NCBI RefSeq assembly: GCF_001314225.1
Contig: NZ_CP012697.1
Location: 2,294,001 to 2,358,000, forward strand
From: Microbacterium sp. No. 7
Lineage (GTDB): Bacteria > Actinomycetota > Actinomycetes > Actinomycetales > Microbacteriaceae
Length of the DNA stretch: 64,000 nucleotides
Direction of reading: 5' to 3'
Below, in pieces: positions 9,760 to 16,824 of the stretch. Numbering within the stretch: position 1 is the stretch's first letter; each line of letters starts with the position of its first letter. The position numbers and the translations under genes were made by a program. The notes under the pieces are model-generated. The model was not told where the DNA came from. It saw only the letters and a program-made list of their open reading frames with translations, and did not search any database.

Positions 9760-9813
9760 TGTTCGCGGGGCACGCCCCCGACAACGCCCCGGCATCACGA
9801 CCCCGGCGACGCC

Positions 9814-9844
9814 GGAGGGCGGGATGCCGCGCATCCCGCCCTCC
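9814..9844 (-). terminator. Hairpin terminator
   Basis: 13-bp perfect stem (GGAGGGCGGGATG) with a 5-nt loop, 16 nt downstream of the leftward lipoprotein gene. Confidence 0.85.
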
Positions 9845-9859
9845 GATCGTGATCCCGGC

Positions 9860-10294
9860 TCAGGCCGAGCAGAGCGTGCCGAGCTCGGTGCCCGCCTCCT
9901 GGATGTCGGTGACCACCGTCTGCAGCTCGTCGCCCTTGTCGGCCAGCGCGGTGAGGTCGCCGTCCTCGACGCCGTCGAAGATCGCCGCGAAGTCCGCGAC
10001 GCTGGTCTCCAGCTTCGAGAGCGCCGACTTGACCTCTTCGTTGGTCACCTTGCCCACGGCCTCGCCCAGCTTGCCCTCGAGCAGGTCGAGCCCCTCGACG
10101 AGGGACGAGAAGTCACCGGCGGCGACCTCGGAGTTCAGCGAGCTCATCTCGGACTGCACCTCGGACATGACCGACTCGGCCGTGTCGCACGCCTCGGCGA
10201 CCGTCTGGGCGCCACCGCCGCCGGAGCACCCCGTGAGCGACGCGATGCCGAGGCCCGCGATCAGGGCGAGCGAGAGAGTGTGCTTGGTACGCAT
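9860..10294 (-). CDS. Small secreted lipoprotein, function unknown
   Basis: 144 aa: signal peptide, lipobox SLTGC, a Gly-rich linker, then an almost entirely helical Ala/Glu/Leu-rich domain with one Cys near residue 35 (AEACDTAES) and one at the C-terminus (LGTLCSA), which could be bridged. ATG 10294 gives a canonical signal peptide; the upstream in-frame extension does not. Expressed alone, with a terminator just downstream. Function not recognised. Confidence 0.8.
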   Translation of the reverse strand: MRTKHTLSLALIAGLGIASLTGCSGGGGAQTVAEACDTAESVMSEVQSEMSSLNSEVAAGDFSSLVEGLDLLEGKLGEAVGKVTNEEVKSALSKLETSVADFAAIFDGVEDGDLTALADKGDELQTVVTDIQEAGTELGTLCSA

Positions 10295-10404
10295 GTGATT
10301 CCGTTCGTTCAGCGCCGAGTGGCGCGCATGTTCGATCTCCGGCACGTCAATGCCTCGACGAGCCTAGCCGCACGAAGTGAACGGTCCCGGCAGCGAAGCG
10401 CCGA

Positions 10405-11241
10405 TCAGCGGACGACGGCGATCGGCCCGCGCGCGTGCTGCACGAGCGCGTGGCTCACCGATCCCAGCAGCAGGCGGCGCACGGGACCGAGCCCCCGACT
10501 GCCGACGACGACGAGCGAGGCGTCCTCGCTCGCGGCCACGAGGGCCTCGGCGCCGCTGGCCTCGAGGATGCGGCGCTCGACGACCAGGTCGGGGTACTGC
10601 GAGGCGAGACCGGCGAGCTCGATCGCGGCCTGCTCCTCGGCGTACTGGGCCAGATCGCTCGCGAGGTCCACCGGCCACGCGCCCTCGTAGCCGAGGTACA
10701 CCGGCTGGCGCCAGGTCGTCAGGGCGATGAGCCGCTCTCCCCTGGCATCCGCTTCGGCGGCGGCGAAGGCGAGCGCGTGCGCGGAGCTCTCCGAGCCGTC
10801 GACGCCGACGACGACGCCCTCGCGTCCGTCGAGCGGCGCGTCGGGCACGACGACCACCGGCGAGGCCGCGGACGCCGCGATCCGCACGGCGCGCGTCGAC
10901 GGCTGGAAGGGACCGCGCGAGCCGTTCGTGCCGACGACGATCAGATCCACGTCCGCGGAGACCTGCTCGAGGAGGTCGACCGGGTCGCCCTCCTCCGTGC
11001 GCGCCTCGACGACGATGCCGGGGGCGGCGGCGCCCAGGGTCGCCAGCGCGTTCGCGGCGATGCTGTCGGCCACGCGGTGCATGGCCGTGCGGTGCTCGGT
11101 GCTGCGCAGGACCGCCGGCACCTCGACCGCCTGGAAGACCGTGACATGCGCGTGCGTGCGTGCCGCCCGCGCCGCCGTCCACTCGACCGCGCGGTCGCCC
11201 GCGGCCCGCCCGTCGACGGCGACCAGAATCCGCTCAGCCAT
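10405..11241 (-). CDS. Universal stress protein with two UspA domains
   Basis: 278 aa with tandem Usp domains. The first starts ILVAVDGRAAGDRAVEW and carries the ATP-loop pattern IVVGTNGSRGPFQPSTR. The second starts VVVGVDGSESSAHALAF and ends VVVGSRGLGPVRRLLLGSVS, the G-x2-G-x9-G(S/T) ATP-binding signature. Cytoplasmic stress/ATP-sensing family. ATG 11241 has GAGG 6 nt upstream and lies 8 nt after the upstream small gene's stop, so the two form an operon. Confidence 0.93.
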   Translation of the reverse strand: MAERILVAVDGRAAGDRAVEWTAARAARTHAHVTVFQAVEVPAVLRSTEHRTAMHRVADSIAANALATLGAAAPGIVVEARTEEGDPVDLLEQVSADVDLIVVGTNGSRGPFQPSTRAVRIAASAASPVVVVPDAPLDGREGVVVGVDGSESSAHALAFAAAEADARGERLIALTTWRQPVYLGYEGAWPVDLASDLAQYAEEQAAIELAGLASQYPDLVVERRILEASGAEALVAASEDASLVVVGSRGLGPVRRLLLGSVSHALVQHARGPIAVVR

Positions 11242-11249
11242 GACGGGCC

Positions 11250-11414
11250 TCAGCCGTGGCTGCGCTTCGTGGCGGACGGCAGGTAGAACATGAGCGCCAC
11301 GGCGACGCACACGGCGAGAAGCCCGCCGCAGAAGATGAGCGCCGAGCCGAGCGTGATGCCCGCGCCGAACATGTAGATGCCGAGCACGAACAACAGCATG
11401 AAAAGAATGAACAT
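11250..11414 (-). CDS. 54-aa membrane protein
   Basis: Small protein beginning MFILFMLLFVLGIYMFG, with two predicted transmembrane helices and a short basic tail (SATKRSHG). A strong GGAGG sits 6 nt before ATG 11414. Located in an operon with the UspA-type gene. No recognised function. Confidence 0.75.
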   Translation of the reverse strand: MFILFMLLFVLGIYMFGAGITLGSALIFCGGLLAVCVAVALMFYLPSATKRSHG

Positions 11415-11528
11415 CGCAAACCTCCGGGTCTCTGCACCTCGATCGTACCGGTGCAGGTCCGTGCCGGCAGGACCCCTCAGGACCGGGAAAAAGCGAGACG
11501 GCGGCGCGATGCCGCCCGGACGCACGAA

Positions 11529-11550
11529 AGCCCCTGATCTCTCAGGGGCT
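11529..11550 (-). terminator. Terminator of the minus-strand tRNA array
   Basis: 9-bp stem AGCCCCTGA / TCAGGGGCT with a 4-nt loop, just downstream of tRNA-Val(GAC) and followed on the minus strand by TTTCG. Confidence 0.85.
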
Positions 11551-11558
11551 CTGCTCTG

Positions 11559-11630
11559 TGGGCGATACTGGGATCGAACCAGTGACCTCTTCCGTGTCAG
11601 GGAAGCGCGCTACCGCTGCGCCAATCGCCC
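11559..11630 (-). tRNA. tRNA-Val (anticodon GAC)
   Basis: Cloverleaf with acceptor GGGCGAT / ATCGCCC, anticodon stem CTTCC / GGAAG around loop CTGACAC (anticodon GAC), and TTCGATC in the T-loop. CCA is not encoded. Confidence 0.97.
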
Positions 11631-11661
11631 GGGACATGCTTCCGGCCGGGACCGGGAGTGG

Positions 11662-11732
11662 AGGTGGCGACGGGATTCGAACCCGTGTAAACGGCTTTGC
11701 AGGCCGGTGCCTAGCCTCTCGGCCACGCCACC
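11662..11732 (-). tRNA. tRNA-Cys (anticodon GCA)
   Basis: Acceptor GGTGGCG / CGCCACC, discriminator T (U in RNA), anticodon loop CTGCAAA and T-loop TTCGAAT. CCA is not encoded. Confidence 0.96.
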
Positions 11733-11789
11733 GCGTGAGGTTTCGAACCCACGTGTCGTGATCTCTCCGAAAAGAGATCCCCGCACTCG

Positions 11790-11862
11790 AGCGGATGACG
11801 AGACTCGAACTCGCGACCCTCACCTTGGCAAGGTGATGCGCTACCAACTGCGCTACATCCGC
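11790..11862 (-). tRNA. tRNA-Gly (anticodon GCC)
   Basis: Acceptor GCGGATG / CATCCGC, anticodon stem TCACC / GGTGA with loop TTGCCAA (anticodon GCC), and T-loop TTCGAGT. First gene of the three-tRNA leftward array. Confidence 0.97.
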
Positions 11863-12021
11863 GTGTCTCCGGTTTCACCCGGGCACTTGAAAGACTTTAG
11901 CCGACTATTCATGAGATGCAAAACCGGGCCACCCGGGCGTGTCGCACCGTCTCCGCCCCTCCTCGGATTGGGCGTCGGACGACGCATGCGCTATCGTGGG
12001 TTCTCGGCCCCACAAGGCCCT

Positions 12022-12094
12022 GGGCGATTGGCGCAGTTGGTAGCGCGCTTCCTTCACACGGAAGAGGTCATCAGTTCGAGTCTGGTATCGCCCA
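12022..12094 (+). tRNA. tRNA-Val (anticodon CAC), prophage integration target
   Basis: Acceptor GGGCGAT / ATCGCCC, anticodon stem CTTCC / GGAAG, loop TTCACAC (anticodon CAC), discriminator A followed by CC. Everything from the anticodon loop onward (12053-12097) is duplicated at the far end of the prophage, so the 3' half of this functional copy was supplied by the phage. Confidence 0.97.
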
Positions 12095-12097
12095 CCG
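12053..12097 (+). repeat. attL, 45-bp core shared with attR
   Basis: Identical to 51808-51852. It covers the 3' half of tRNA-Val(CAC) from the anticodon loop through the discriminator plus three bases. The flanks diverge immediately on both sides (CC versus GG before; AGA versus GAA after), which fixes the crossover segment. Confidence 0.95.
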
Positions 12098-12100
12098 AGA

Positions 12101-12138
12101 AAACGCCCCGTCAGGACCGAAATCCTGACGGGGCGTTT
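12101..12138. terminator. Phage-borne terminator behind tRNA-Val
   Basis: 16-bp perfect stem (AAACGCCCCGTCAGGA) with a 6-nt loop and TTTCG tail. It replaces the host terminator that now lies beyond attR. Confidence 0.9.
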
Positions 12139-12156
12139 CGCGTTCGTTCGTGCGGC

Positions 12157-12178
12157 GTGGGGCAGACGTGGGGCAGAC
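12157..12178 (+). repeat. Putative integrase arm-type sites, left (P') arm
   Basis: Two contiguous copies of the 11-mer GTGGGGCAGAC. The same tandem pair (GTGGGGCAAAC GTGGGGCAGAC) lies at 51669-51690 on the other side of the core, inside the integrase 3' end. Paired direct repeats flanking the core on both sides are the layout of arm-type binding sites for tyrosine integrases. The role is inference. Confidence 0.6.
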
Positions 12179-12203
12179 CGGCGGACACCGCCCGCCGCGG
12201 GGC

Positions 12204-12350
12204 CTATCCGGCTTCGCGTGCGGTCTTGATGATGCGGCTGACCTGCATGCGCGAGAGGCCGACGGCCTCGGCGATCGCCGCGTTCCGTGCATCGAGAGGG
12301 GCGGCGAGAATCTTCGGATTCCCGCTTGCATCGGTTACACAATGTGTGTA
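12204..12350 (-). pseudogene. Remnant of an HTH protein (C-terminal fragment)
   Basis: An open frame without any ATG/GTG/TTG start reads ...PKILAAPLDARNAAIAEAV then GLSRMQVSRIIKTAREAG and a stop, which looks like the C-terminal recognition-helix part of a helix-turn-helix protein. The in-frame stop just upstream (12351-12353) falls inside the promoter of the rightward operon, so the gene appears to have lost its 5' end. It may be decayed phage sequence or a chance frame. Confidence 0.35.
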
Positions 12351-12354
12351 CTAT
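12326..12354 (+). promoter_or_regulatory. Promoter with palindromic operator for the left-end operon
   Basis: TTGCAT (-35, 12326-12331), 17-nt spacer, TACTAT (-10, 12349-12354). The inverted repeat TACACA-ATG-TGTGTA (12336-12350) fills the spacer and touches the -10, where a bound repressor would block RNA polymerase. AT-rich compared with its surroundings. Confidence 0.75.
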
Positions 12355-12406
12355 GGGGGTATCGGAGGAAGCCAGAGGGCAAGCCTCGCGAGACCAGGAG
12401 GTCACC

Positions 12407-12742
12407 ATGGACAGCATCACCAGCCGCATCCTCGCCGGAGAGATCGTCCTCACCAAGGACGCGAGCGGGTTCGCCGCGACGGGCTTCGCCAGCAGCATCT
12501 TGAACTCGATGACCGGGCGCCCGCGCTCGGTGGTCCGCGCGTTCAAGAAGGACGGCACGGGCGTGGACGCTCGCCCGACCGGCATCATCGGGCGCACCGA
12601 GATCGATGGCCACGATGTCGTCAAGGTCGCTGTCTCCCTCGACAACGGGCGCCGCTGCGACCACTACGAGACCGACGCGCACGGCACCTGCTACGCCTGC
12701 GGCGCCTATGTCCGCGCCAGTGACGCCGGCCGGTACCTGTGA
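12407..12742 (+). CDS. Phage protein with C-terminal Cys/His metal-binding motif, unknown
   Basis: 111 aa; strong AGGAGG 5-6 nt before ATG 12407. The N-terminal half (ITSRILAGEIVLTKDASGFA) is unrecognised. The C-terminal segment CDHYETDAHGTCYACGAY has Cys/His spacing suited to one zinc ion. First gene of a five-gene rightward unit at the extreme left end of the prophage, opposite in direction to the lysis and structural genes. Position and independent promoter suggest lysogenic expression or accessory (moron) cargo; function unknown. Confidence 0.75.
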   Translation: MDSITSRILAGEIVLTKDASGFAATGFASSILNSMTGRPRSVVRAFKKDGTGVDARPTGIIGRTEIDGHDVVKVAVSLDNGRRCDHYETDAHGTCYACGAYVRASDAGRYL

Positions 12743-12761
12743 GCGCAGAGAGGATCACATC

Positions 12762-13148
12762 ATGACGACCATGCATGACGCCATTCAGGCCCTCGTTGAT
12801 GAGGCGGGGATCACCGAGGACCGGATCCGGTGGGGGCAGCTCCACCCTGGCAGCAAGAATGTGCAGTGGCGGCTGCTGTGCCGCTCCGACCTCAGCAAGC
12901 GCGAGATCGCCACCCGGGCGGGCGCGCTGAGCGCGGCCGAGGTCTTCCACAGTCCTGCCGAGCTGGCTGAGCCCGACACGGTCCAGATCACCCTGACCTC
13001 GTGGCTGTCGGGGTCGGATTCGGGGTTCCCGACCATGCACCAGTGGGTGCGGTACTACGCCTCGCAGGTACCCGACGGGTATCAGCCTTGCGCGATCTAC
13101 GTCGGGGAGCACCCCCTGACCCGCAAGCTCCTCGCAGGTGCCGCATGA
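12762..13148 (+). CDS. Phage protein, unknown
   Basis: 128 aa, soluble. GAGAGG lies 8 nt before ATG 12762. Notable segments are IRWGQLHPGSKNVQWRLLCR and SDLSKREIATRAGALSAAEV; the latter could be a small helical element. The stop overlaps the next start as ATGA. No recognised family. Confidence 0.75.
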   Translation: MTTMHDAIQALVDEAGITEDRIRWGQLHPGSKNVQWRLLCRSDLSKREIATRAGALSAAEVFHSPAELAEPDTVQITLTSWLSGSDSGFPTMHQWVRYYASQVPDGYQPCAIYVGEHPLTRKLLAGAA

Positions 13149-13540
13149 GCGGCGCGGAGTTCCGGTCGATTCTGGAGGCCTGCGCGCACGGCGACGACAC
13201 GGACGCGGCGCGTGCGCTGTCGCTGTCGCGGGCGATGATCCAGAAGATGAAAGCGGGCACCGCGCCGGTCAGCCCCGCCACGGCGGACAAGGTGCGGGCG
13301 CTGCAGGACGCATACGCCGACGCCCGTGACGCTGCGCTGACTGCCGCGCCCGCCAAGATCGAGGTGTGGCGGGGCGGGCAGGCCGACAACGACGCCTCAT
13401 GGGACGCGACGGGCAGGCCCGCACGGTGGCACCGGATGATCGCCGCGGAGTGCCACCAAGAGCACGGCACCCGCATCGTCTACATCGACGAGCCCGCACC
13501 CGTGCACGATCCGATGGAGCTGCTGGAGCAGGGCACATGA
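13145..13540 (+). CDS. Phage protein with HTH-like segment, unknown
   Basis: 131 aa; ATGA overlap with the previous gene. Residues about 17-50 (DTDAARALSLSRAMIQKMKA and onward) resemble a helix-turn-helix of the XRE type followed by a helical region. A C-terminal section contains WRGGQADND and HRMIAAECHQEHGTR. Function not recognised; DNA binding is a guess. Confidence 0.7.
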   Translation: MSGAEFRSILEACAHGDDTDAARALSLSRAMIQKMKAGTAPVSPATADKVRALQDAYADARDAALTAAPAKIEVWRGGQADNDASWDATGRPARWHRMIAAECHQEHGTRIVYIDEPAPVHDPMELLEQGT

Positions 13541-13857
13541 GCTGGAACTACTTGCAGGTGGAGGTCATCCCTGACGACGCGATCGTGCGCCCGCTGATCG
13601 GCCCGGGCGGGCTGAGTCGACAAGGCGCGCATCGCGAGATCGCCAGCATCCTCCGCCGGCTCGCCGACATCCACGAGCCCGCCGTCAAGCTCGTCAAGGC
13701 GTGGCACGCGGGTGCCGTGGACGACACCGTCTTCTACGGGCCCTTCACCTGGGCGATCTACGAGGCCGACGACCCGCAGCAGGGTGCGCGGGAGTGGATC
13801 GACGGGTACATCGCGACGCTCCGCGCCCAGGGGATCGACGTCGGGGTGGCGTGGTGA
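13537..13857 (+). CDS. Phage protein, unknown
   Basis: 106 aa; ATGA overlap with the preceding gene. Mixed alpha/beta composition, Trp-rich (MSWNYLQVEVIP, FYGPFTWAIYEADD, GAREWIDGYI). No signal peptide or membrane segment. Conserved spacing in the operon suggests it acts with its neighbours. Confidence 0.7.
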   Translation: MSWNYLQVEVIPDDAIVRPLIGPGGLSRQGAHREIASILRRLADIHEPAVKLVKAWHAGAVDDTVFYGPFTWAIYEADDPQQGAREWIDGYIATLRAQGIDVGVAW

Positions 13858-14297
13858 GCGACCTGCCTGACGGGTACACGGTCCGCTACCGGCCCGCGAA
13901 AGCCCACGCGATCGGGGCACGCGACACGTGGCAGATCACCTACCAGGCCGGAGACCGGGAATGGACAGAGAAGGTCTACGCCGCCGGCGACGTGCCGGCC
14001 GCGATCGCACGGCACCAGGCCGCGGGTGCACCGACGAAGCGCTCCCGCGCGTCGATCGAGGCCGCGCGTGACGCGGCGGTCGTGAAGGGCGCCGCCGAAG
14101 GCATCCCGCACTGGAAGCTCGCCCGCAGGCACGGCCTGACCGTTGGTGCGGTCGGACGCATCATCGAGGCAGCGCAGCACGAGGAGCGCAAAGCCCGCCG
14201 GCCGCGCTTCACCGAAGAGCCACGAGAGCACCCCGCCCCCGTGCGCCGGTCCTGGCCGCGGCGACCGGCGACCGTGAGATTCGAGCCAGGCCCCTAA
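13854..14297 (+). CDS. Phage protein with C-terminal HTH, unknown
   Basis: 147 aa; GTGA overlap with the preceding gene. Residues about 83-110 (GIPHWKLARRHGLTVGAVGR) form a plausible helix-turn-helix, followed by a basic tail (HEERKARRPRF). Last gene of the rightward unit; it converges with the minus-strand gene starting at 14620. Could be the operon's own DNA-binding regulator (inference). Confidence 0.72.
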   Translation: MSDLPDGYTVRYRPAKAHAIGARDTWQITYQAGDREWTEKVYAAGDVPAAIARHQAAGAPTKRSRASIEAARDAAVVKGAAEGIPHWKLARRHGLTVGAVGRIIEAAQHEERKARRPRFTEEPREHPAPVRRSWPRRPATVRFEPGP

Positions 14298-14335
14298 TAG
14301 CGTGACCGCATGCCCCGCCCCCGCGGGGATACGCG

Positions 14336-14620
14336 CTACTCGAGCCGGAGCCAGCGCCTTGTGTGCGGCGACGAGCTCGGATCCCTCCACGCATCGAAGA
14401 CCTTCTGGCACCGCTCCTCGAAGTCGATGGACAGCTCAAGGCTGATCGCCTGGCCGTCAATGCGGACGATGCCCTCGTAGAACGTCGACGCGGCGCGGCC
14501 GAGCCGGCGCTCCTGCACCCAGCCGATGAGCCGCCCGTCGTAGCGCACTTCCCAGCGGGGACGCTCAAGGCGGCGGCGCGATGCCGGGGCGAGCAGGTGA
14601 GTCGTGAGGAGGGGGTCCAT
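14336..14620 (-). CDS. Small phage protein, unknown
   Basis: 94 aa beginning MDPLLTTHLLAPASRRRLER, with a beta-rich centre (WEVRYDGRLIGWVQERRL). No Shine-Dalgarno sequence; CACTAT ends 5 nt before the ATG, consistent with a leaderless transcript that starts independently of the late operon. Lies between the left-end operon and the lysis-gene terminator. Function unknown. Confidence 0.6.
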   Translation of the reverse strand: MDPLLTTHLLAPASRRRLERPRWEVRYDGRLIGWVQERRLGRAASTFYEGIVRIDGQAISLELSIDFEERCQKVFDAWRDPSSSPHTRRWLRLE

Positions 14621-14656
14621 GCGGGATAGTGTGCACCCGGCCACGGACACGACGAA

Positions 14657-14696
14657 ACCGCCCCCGCCCGGGCCGTGAGGCTCGGGCGGGGGCGGT
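14657..14696 (-). terminator. Terminator of the late (structural/lysis) operon
   Basis: 14-bp perfect stem (ACCGCCCCCGCCCG / CGGGCGGGGGCGGT) with a 12-nt loop, 19 nt after the last lysis gene. Confidence 0.9.
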
Positions 14697-14715
14697 TCGG
14701 GAGGCGTCGAGGGGG

Positions 14716-14970
14716 TCAGGGGCGGTAGGGGTCCGACTCGGTGCGCGGCGTGTTCGGGTTGTCGATCGCGAGGCCGAACGCGAGACGCAGGTACGTCCAG
14801 CCGGCGAGGAACGGGGTCGTGAACGCGACCGCGTCGAACGCGTCGGTCGCCGCGTCGACGACCAGGAGCGTGCCGAGCGCGACGCCGACGATGTCGAGCG
14901 TCGTGCGGGCGATGCGGCGGGCCTTCGGGTTCTCGATGACGACGTTCGGCGTCAGGTTGGGAGTGGGCAT
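14716..14970 (-). CDS. Holin-like membrane protein
   Basis: 84 aa. Short hydrophilic start (MPTPNLTPNVVIENPKARR), then two hydrophobic segments (TLDIVGVALGTLLVV and FTTPFLAGWTYLRLAFGLAI), and a polar tail with a PYRP end. Size, topology and position two genes after the endolysin fit a phage holin. ATG 14970 has AAAGGA 6-7 nt upstream; an alternative ATG at 14985 overlaps the preceding stop. Last gene of the late operon. Confidence 0.7.
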   Translation of the reverse strand: MPTPNLTPNVVIENPKARRIARTTLDIVGVALGTLLVVDAATDAFDAVAFTTPFLAGWTYLRLAFGLAIDNPNTPRTESDPYRP

Positions 14971-14981
14971 GGTGTTTCCTT

Positions 14982-15353
14982 TCATCGGGGGAGGTCGTCG
15001 GGCCATTCGGGCGGGGGCGGGGGCTTGCCGTCCCAGATGTGTGCCCGGTGTCGGTGGAGCAGGTCGCGGTAGCGGTCGTTGCGGTCGACGAGGAGGCCGT
15101 TGCGTTCCTCGAGCCCGGTCATCCGTTCCTCCTGCGCGAGCATCCGAGCGGCCTGCTCGGCGCGCGACGTCGCGAGCTCTTCCTGCAGCTGGTCGATCAG
15201 GTGGTTCTCGCGCGTGGCGGCGTTCGCCTCCGCCTGTACTTCGGCGGCGCGCTTCTGCGCGCGCGACGACAGCAGGTTGCCGATCAGCGCGCCGACGGCG
15301 ATCAGCGCGGAGGCGCCGAAGCTGAGCAGCGCGACGACAAGCCACTGAGGCAT
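14982..15353 (-). CDS. Membrane-anchored coiled-coil protein of the lysis cassette
   Basis: 123 aa: one N-terminal transmembrane helix (WLVVALLSFGASALIAVGAL), then a long charged helix (about residues 30-100, heptad-like, AQKRAAEVQAEANAATREN), and a proline-rich end (KPPPPPEWPDD). Translation is coupled to the endolysin (TGATG overlap). It may be a second holin-type or spanin-like accessory; actinophages often have such a gene between lysin and holin. Exact role unknown. Confidence 0.7.
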   Translation of the reverse strand: MPQWLVVALLSFGASALIAVGALIGNLLSSRAQKRAAEVQAEANAATRENHLIDQLQEELATSRAEQAARMLAQEERMTGLEERNGLLVDRNDRYRDLLHRHRAHIWDGKPPPPPEWPDDLPR

Positions 15354-16696
15354 CACGACTCGAGCCGCTTGGCCATCTGGTCGAGCACGGCCGGCGCGAC
15401 CTGCAGCGCGACGGCCGAGCCGATGGCTTCGGCGAGCCGGCCCATCTGCTCGGGCGTGAGGGAGATCTCCGACACCGGCCGCGCGAGCAGCTGGTCCAGC
15501 TTCGCGTTCGCGGTCTGTCCGAGGGTCTTCGCGTCGGCGAGCTCCTGCAGGGCGCTGATCTTCTTGTCGCCGCGCGTGACCGGCGTCTCCCACACGGTCT
15601 TCGCGGCCGTCGCGGCCAGGCCCTTGACCCGGGAGACCAGGTCGAGGAAGGTCAGGTAGACGTCGCCGGCGGTCTTCTTTCCCGCCTCGCCGGGCAGGAG
15701 ACGTTGCCAGAGTTCGTTGATCTTGTCCATGTCGGCCTCCGTGAGGGTCGTGCCCAGTCGGGCGAGGATGAAAGCGCGCGGGTCGACCGTCGCGCCGGGG
15801 TCGCTACCGGTGCCGCGATCGACGCGGCCGCGGTACAGCTCGAAATGCAGGTGGGGGCCGGCGGCTTGCCCGGTCGCGCCCTCGGCGCCGACCACCGCGC
15901 CGGCAGCCACCTGATCACCACGTGACAGCGGGGACGGTGCGGCGAGGTGGCAGGAGCGCGACCACGTCCGCACCCCGTCGATCTCGCCGTGGTAGATCAG
16001 CACCTGGTTGCCGGCCCAGTCGATCCACCCGGACTCGATCACCGTGCCCGCGGCGACCGAGCGGATCGTGCCGATCGAGTACCAGTCGGTGCCGACGTGG
16101 AACGGCCTCGTCCACCCGGCGCTGGTCAGGATCGACTTGCGCGGACCGTACCCGTCGCTGCGGCGGGGCTCGGTCGTGGTGCCGTTGGGCCAGAGCATGC
16201 GTACCCCTCTCAGCTCGCGGGCGCGAGCAACGATCCGGTCGATGTCGAGGTTCACCGGGCATGCGGTGCCGCTGGTCACCCCGGGCGCTTCCCGATGCCC
16301 GATGACCCGGGCCCGGGAGATCTCGAAATCGACCGGGATGCCGTCGACCTCGGTCTGGTCAGCGAGCCACGCGATGAACCGTGCGACCGCCTCGTACTGT
16401 GCGGGGGTCGCGTCACCGACCGCTTCGATCTCGAACGTGATCGCGGTCTCGTCCAGCGGCACCGCGGTCGTCCACGCCCGCCACCCGAACCGGACGAACT
16501 GCGTCAGCGTCCCGTCGGGCCGCGGGTACAGGTGCGGGGCGACGCTGCGCTCGTTGCGGCGCGAGAAGTACGCCGTATGGTCAGCGAGGTTGCCGGTCAG
16601 GTGCAGGATCACATGCGTGATCCGCGCCCCTGCACGTCGCGGCGCGCAGTTCGGCGACTGCACGAAGAACGCGGCGCCCGGATACGTCGCTGTCAT
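15353..16696 (-). CDS. Endolysin: amidase_2 + M23 peptidase
   Basis: 447 aa with two catalytic modules. Residues about 5-160 are a zinc N-acetylmuramoyl-L-alanine amidase (ligand candidates His32 in ILHLTGN, His134 in VIGHREAPG, Cys146 in GTACPVNLD). Residues about 175-300 are an M23/lysostaphin-type endopeptidase with HxxxD (His200, Asp204) and His282-Leu-His284-Phe-Glu. The C-terminal third (about 315-447) is helical and probably binds the wall or multimerises. It cleaves peptidoglycan at both the glycan-peptide bond and within the peptide. GAGGAG lies 6 nt before ATG 16696. Confidence 0.93.
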   Translation of the reverse strand: MTATYPGAAFFVQSPNCAPRRAGARITHVILHLTGNLADHTAYFSRRNERSVAPHLYPRPDGTLTQFVRFGWRAWTTAVPLDETAITFEIEAVGDATPAQYEAVARFIAWLADQTEVDGIPVDFEISRARVIGHREAPGVTSGTACPVNLDIDRIVARARELRGVRMLWPNGTTTEPRRSDGYGPRKSILTSAGWTRPFHVGTDWYSIGTIRSVAAGTVIESGWIDWAGNQVLIYHGEIDGVRTWSRSCHLAAPSPLSRGDQVAAGAVVGAEGATGQAAGPHLHFELYRGRVDRGTGSDPGATVDPRAFILARLGTTLTEADMDKINELWQRLLPGEAGKKTAGDVYLTFLDLVSRVKGLAATAAKTVWETPVTRGDKKISALQELADAKTLGQTANAKLDQLLARPVSEISLTPEQMGRLAEAIGSAVALQVAPAVLDQMAKRLES

Positions 16697-16718
16697 CAGC
16701 GGCTCCTCTCGTGGACGG

Positions 16719-16815
16719 TTCCCGGGGGCGCGCAGGTGCCTCACGCCCTGGGGTGGGCGCGTGGTGAGGCCCTTCGCGGGCAATGGGTGAGGCCGCGTTG
16801 ACGCGCCCCCGGGAA
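16719..16815 (-). other. Nested inverted repeats between tail and lysis genes
   Basis: Outer arms TTCCCGGGGGCGCG (16719-16732) and CGCGCCCCCGGGAA (16802-16815) are perfectly complementary over 14 bp. Inside, GCCTCAC (16738-16744) can pair with either of two GTGAGGC copies (16764-16770 or 16787-16793). The 128-bp spacer is noncoding. It could be a terminator, an RNA-processing site or an antitermination target. Confidence 0.6.
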
Positions 16816-16824
16816 GCAGGTGGG

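Noticed and set aside
9748..9859. A T-box or attenuator ahead of thrS
   Set aside because: The gap to the -10 is 6 nt, leaving no leader, and the only hairpin nearby belongs to the upstream lipoprotein gene.
12150..12203. A fragment of a second integrase C-terminus (RGADVGQT)
   Set aside because: The similarity is limited to the two 11-mers, the frame soon loses all resemblance, and the same pair lies symmetrically across the core, so paired binding sites explain it better.
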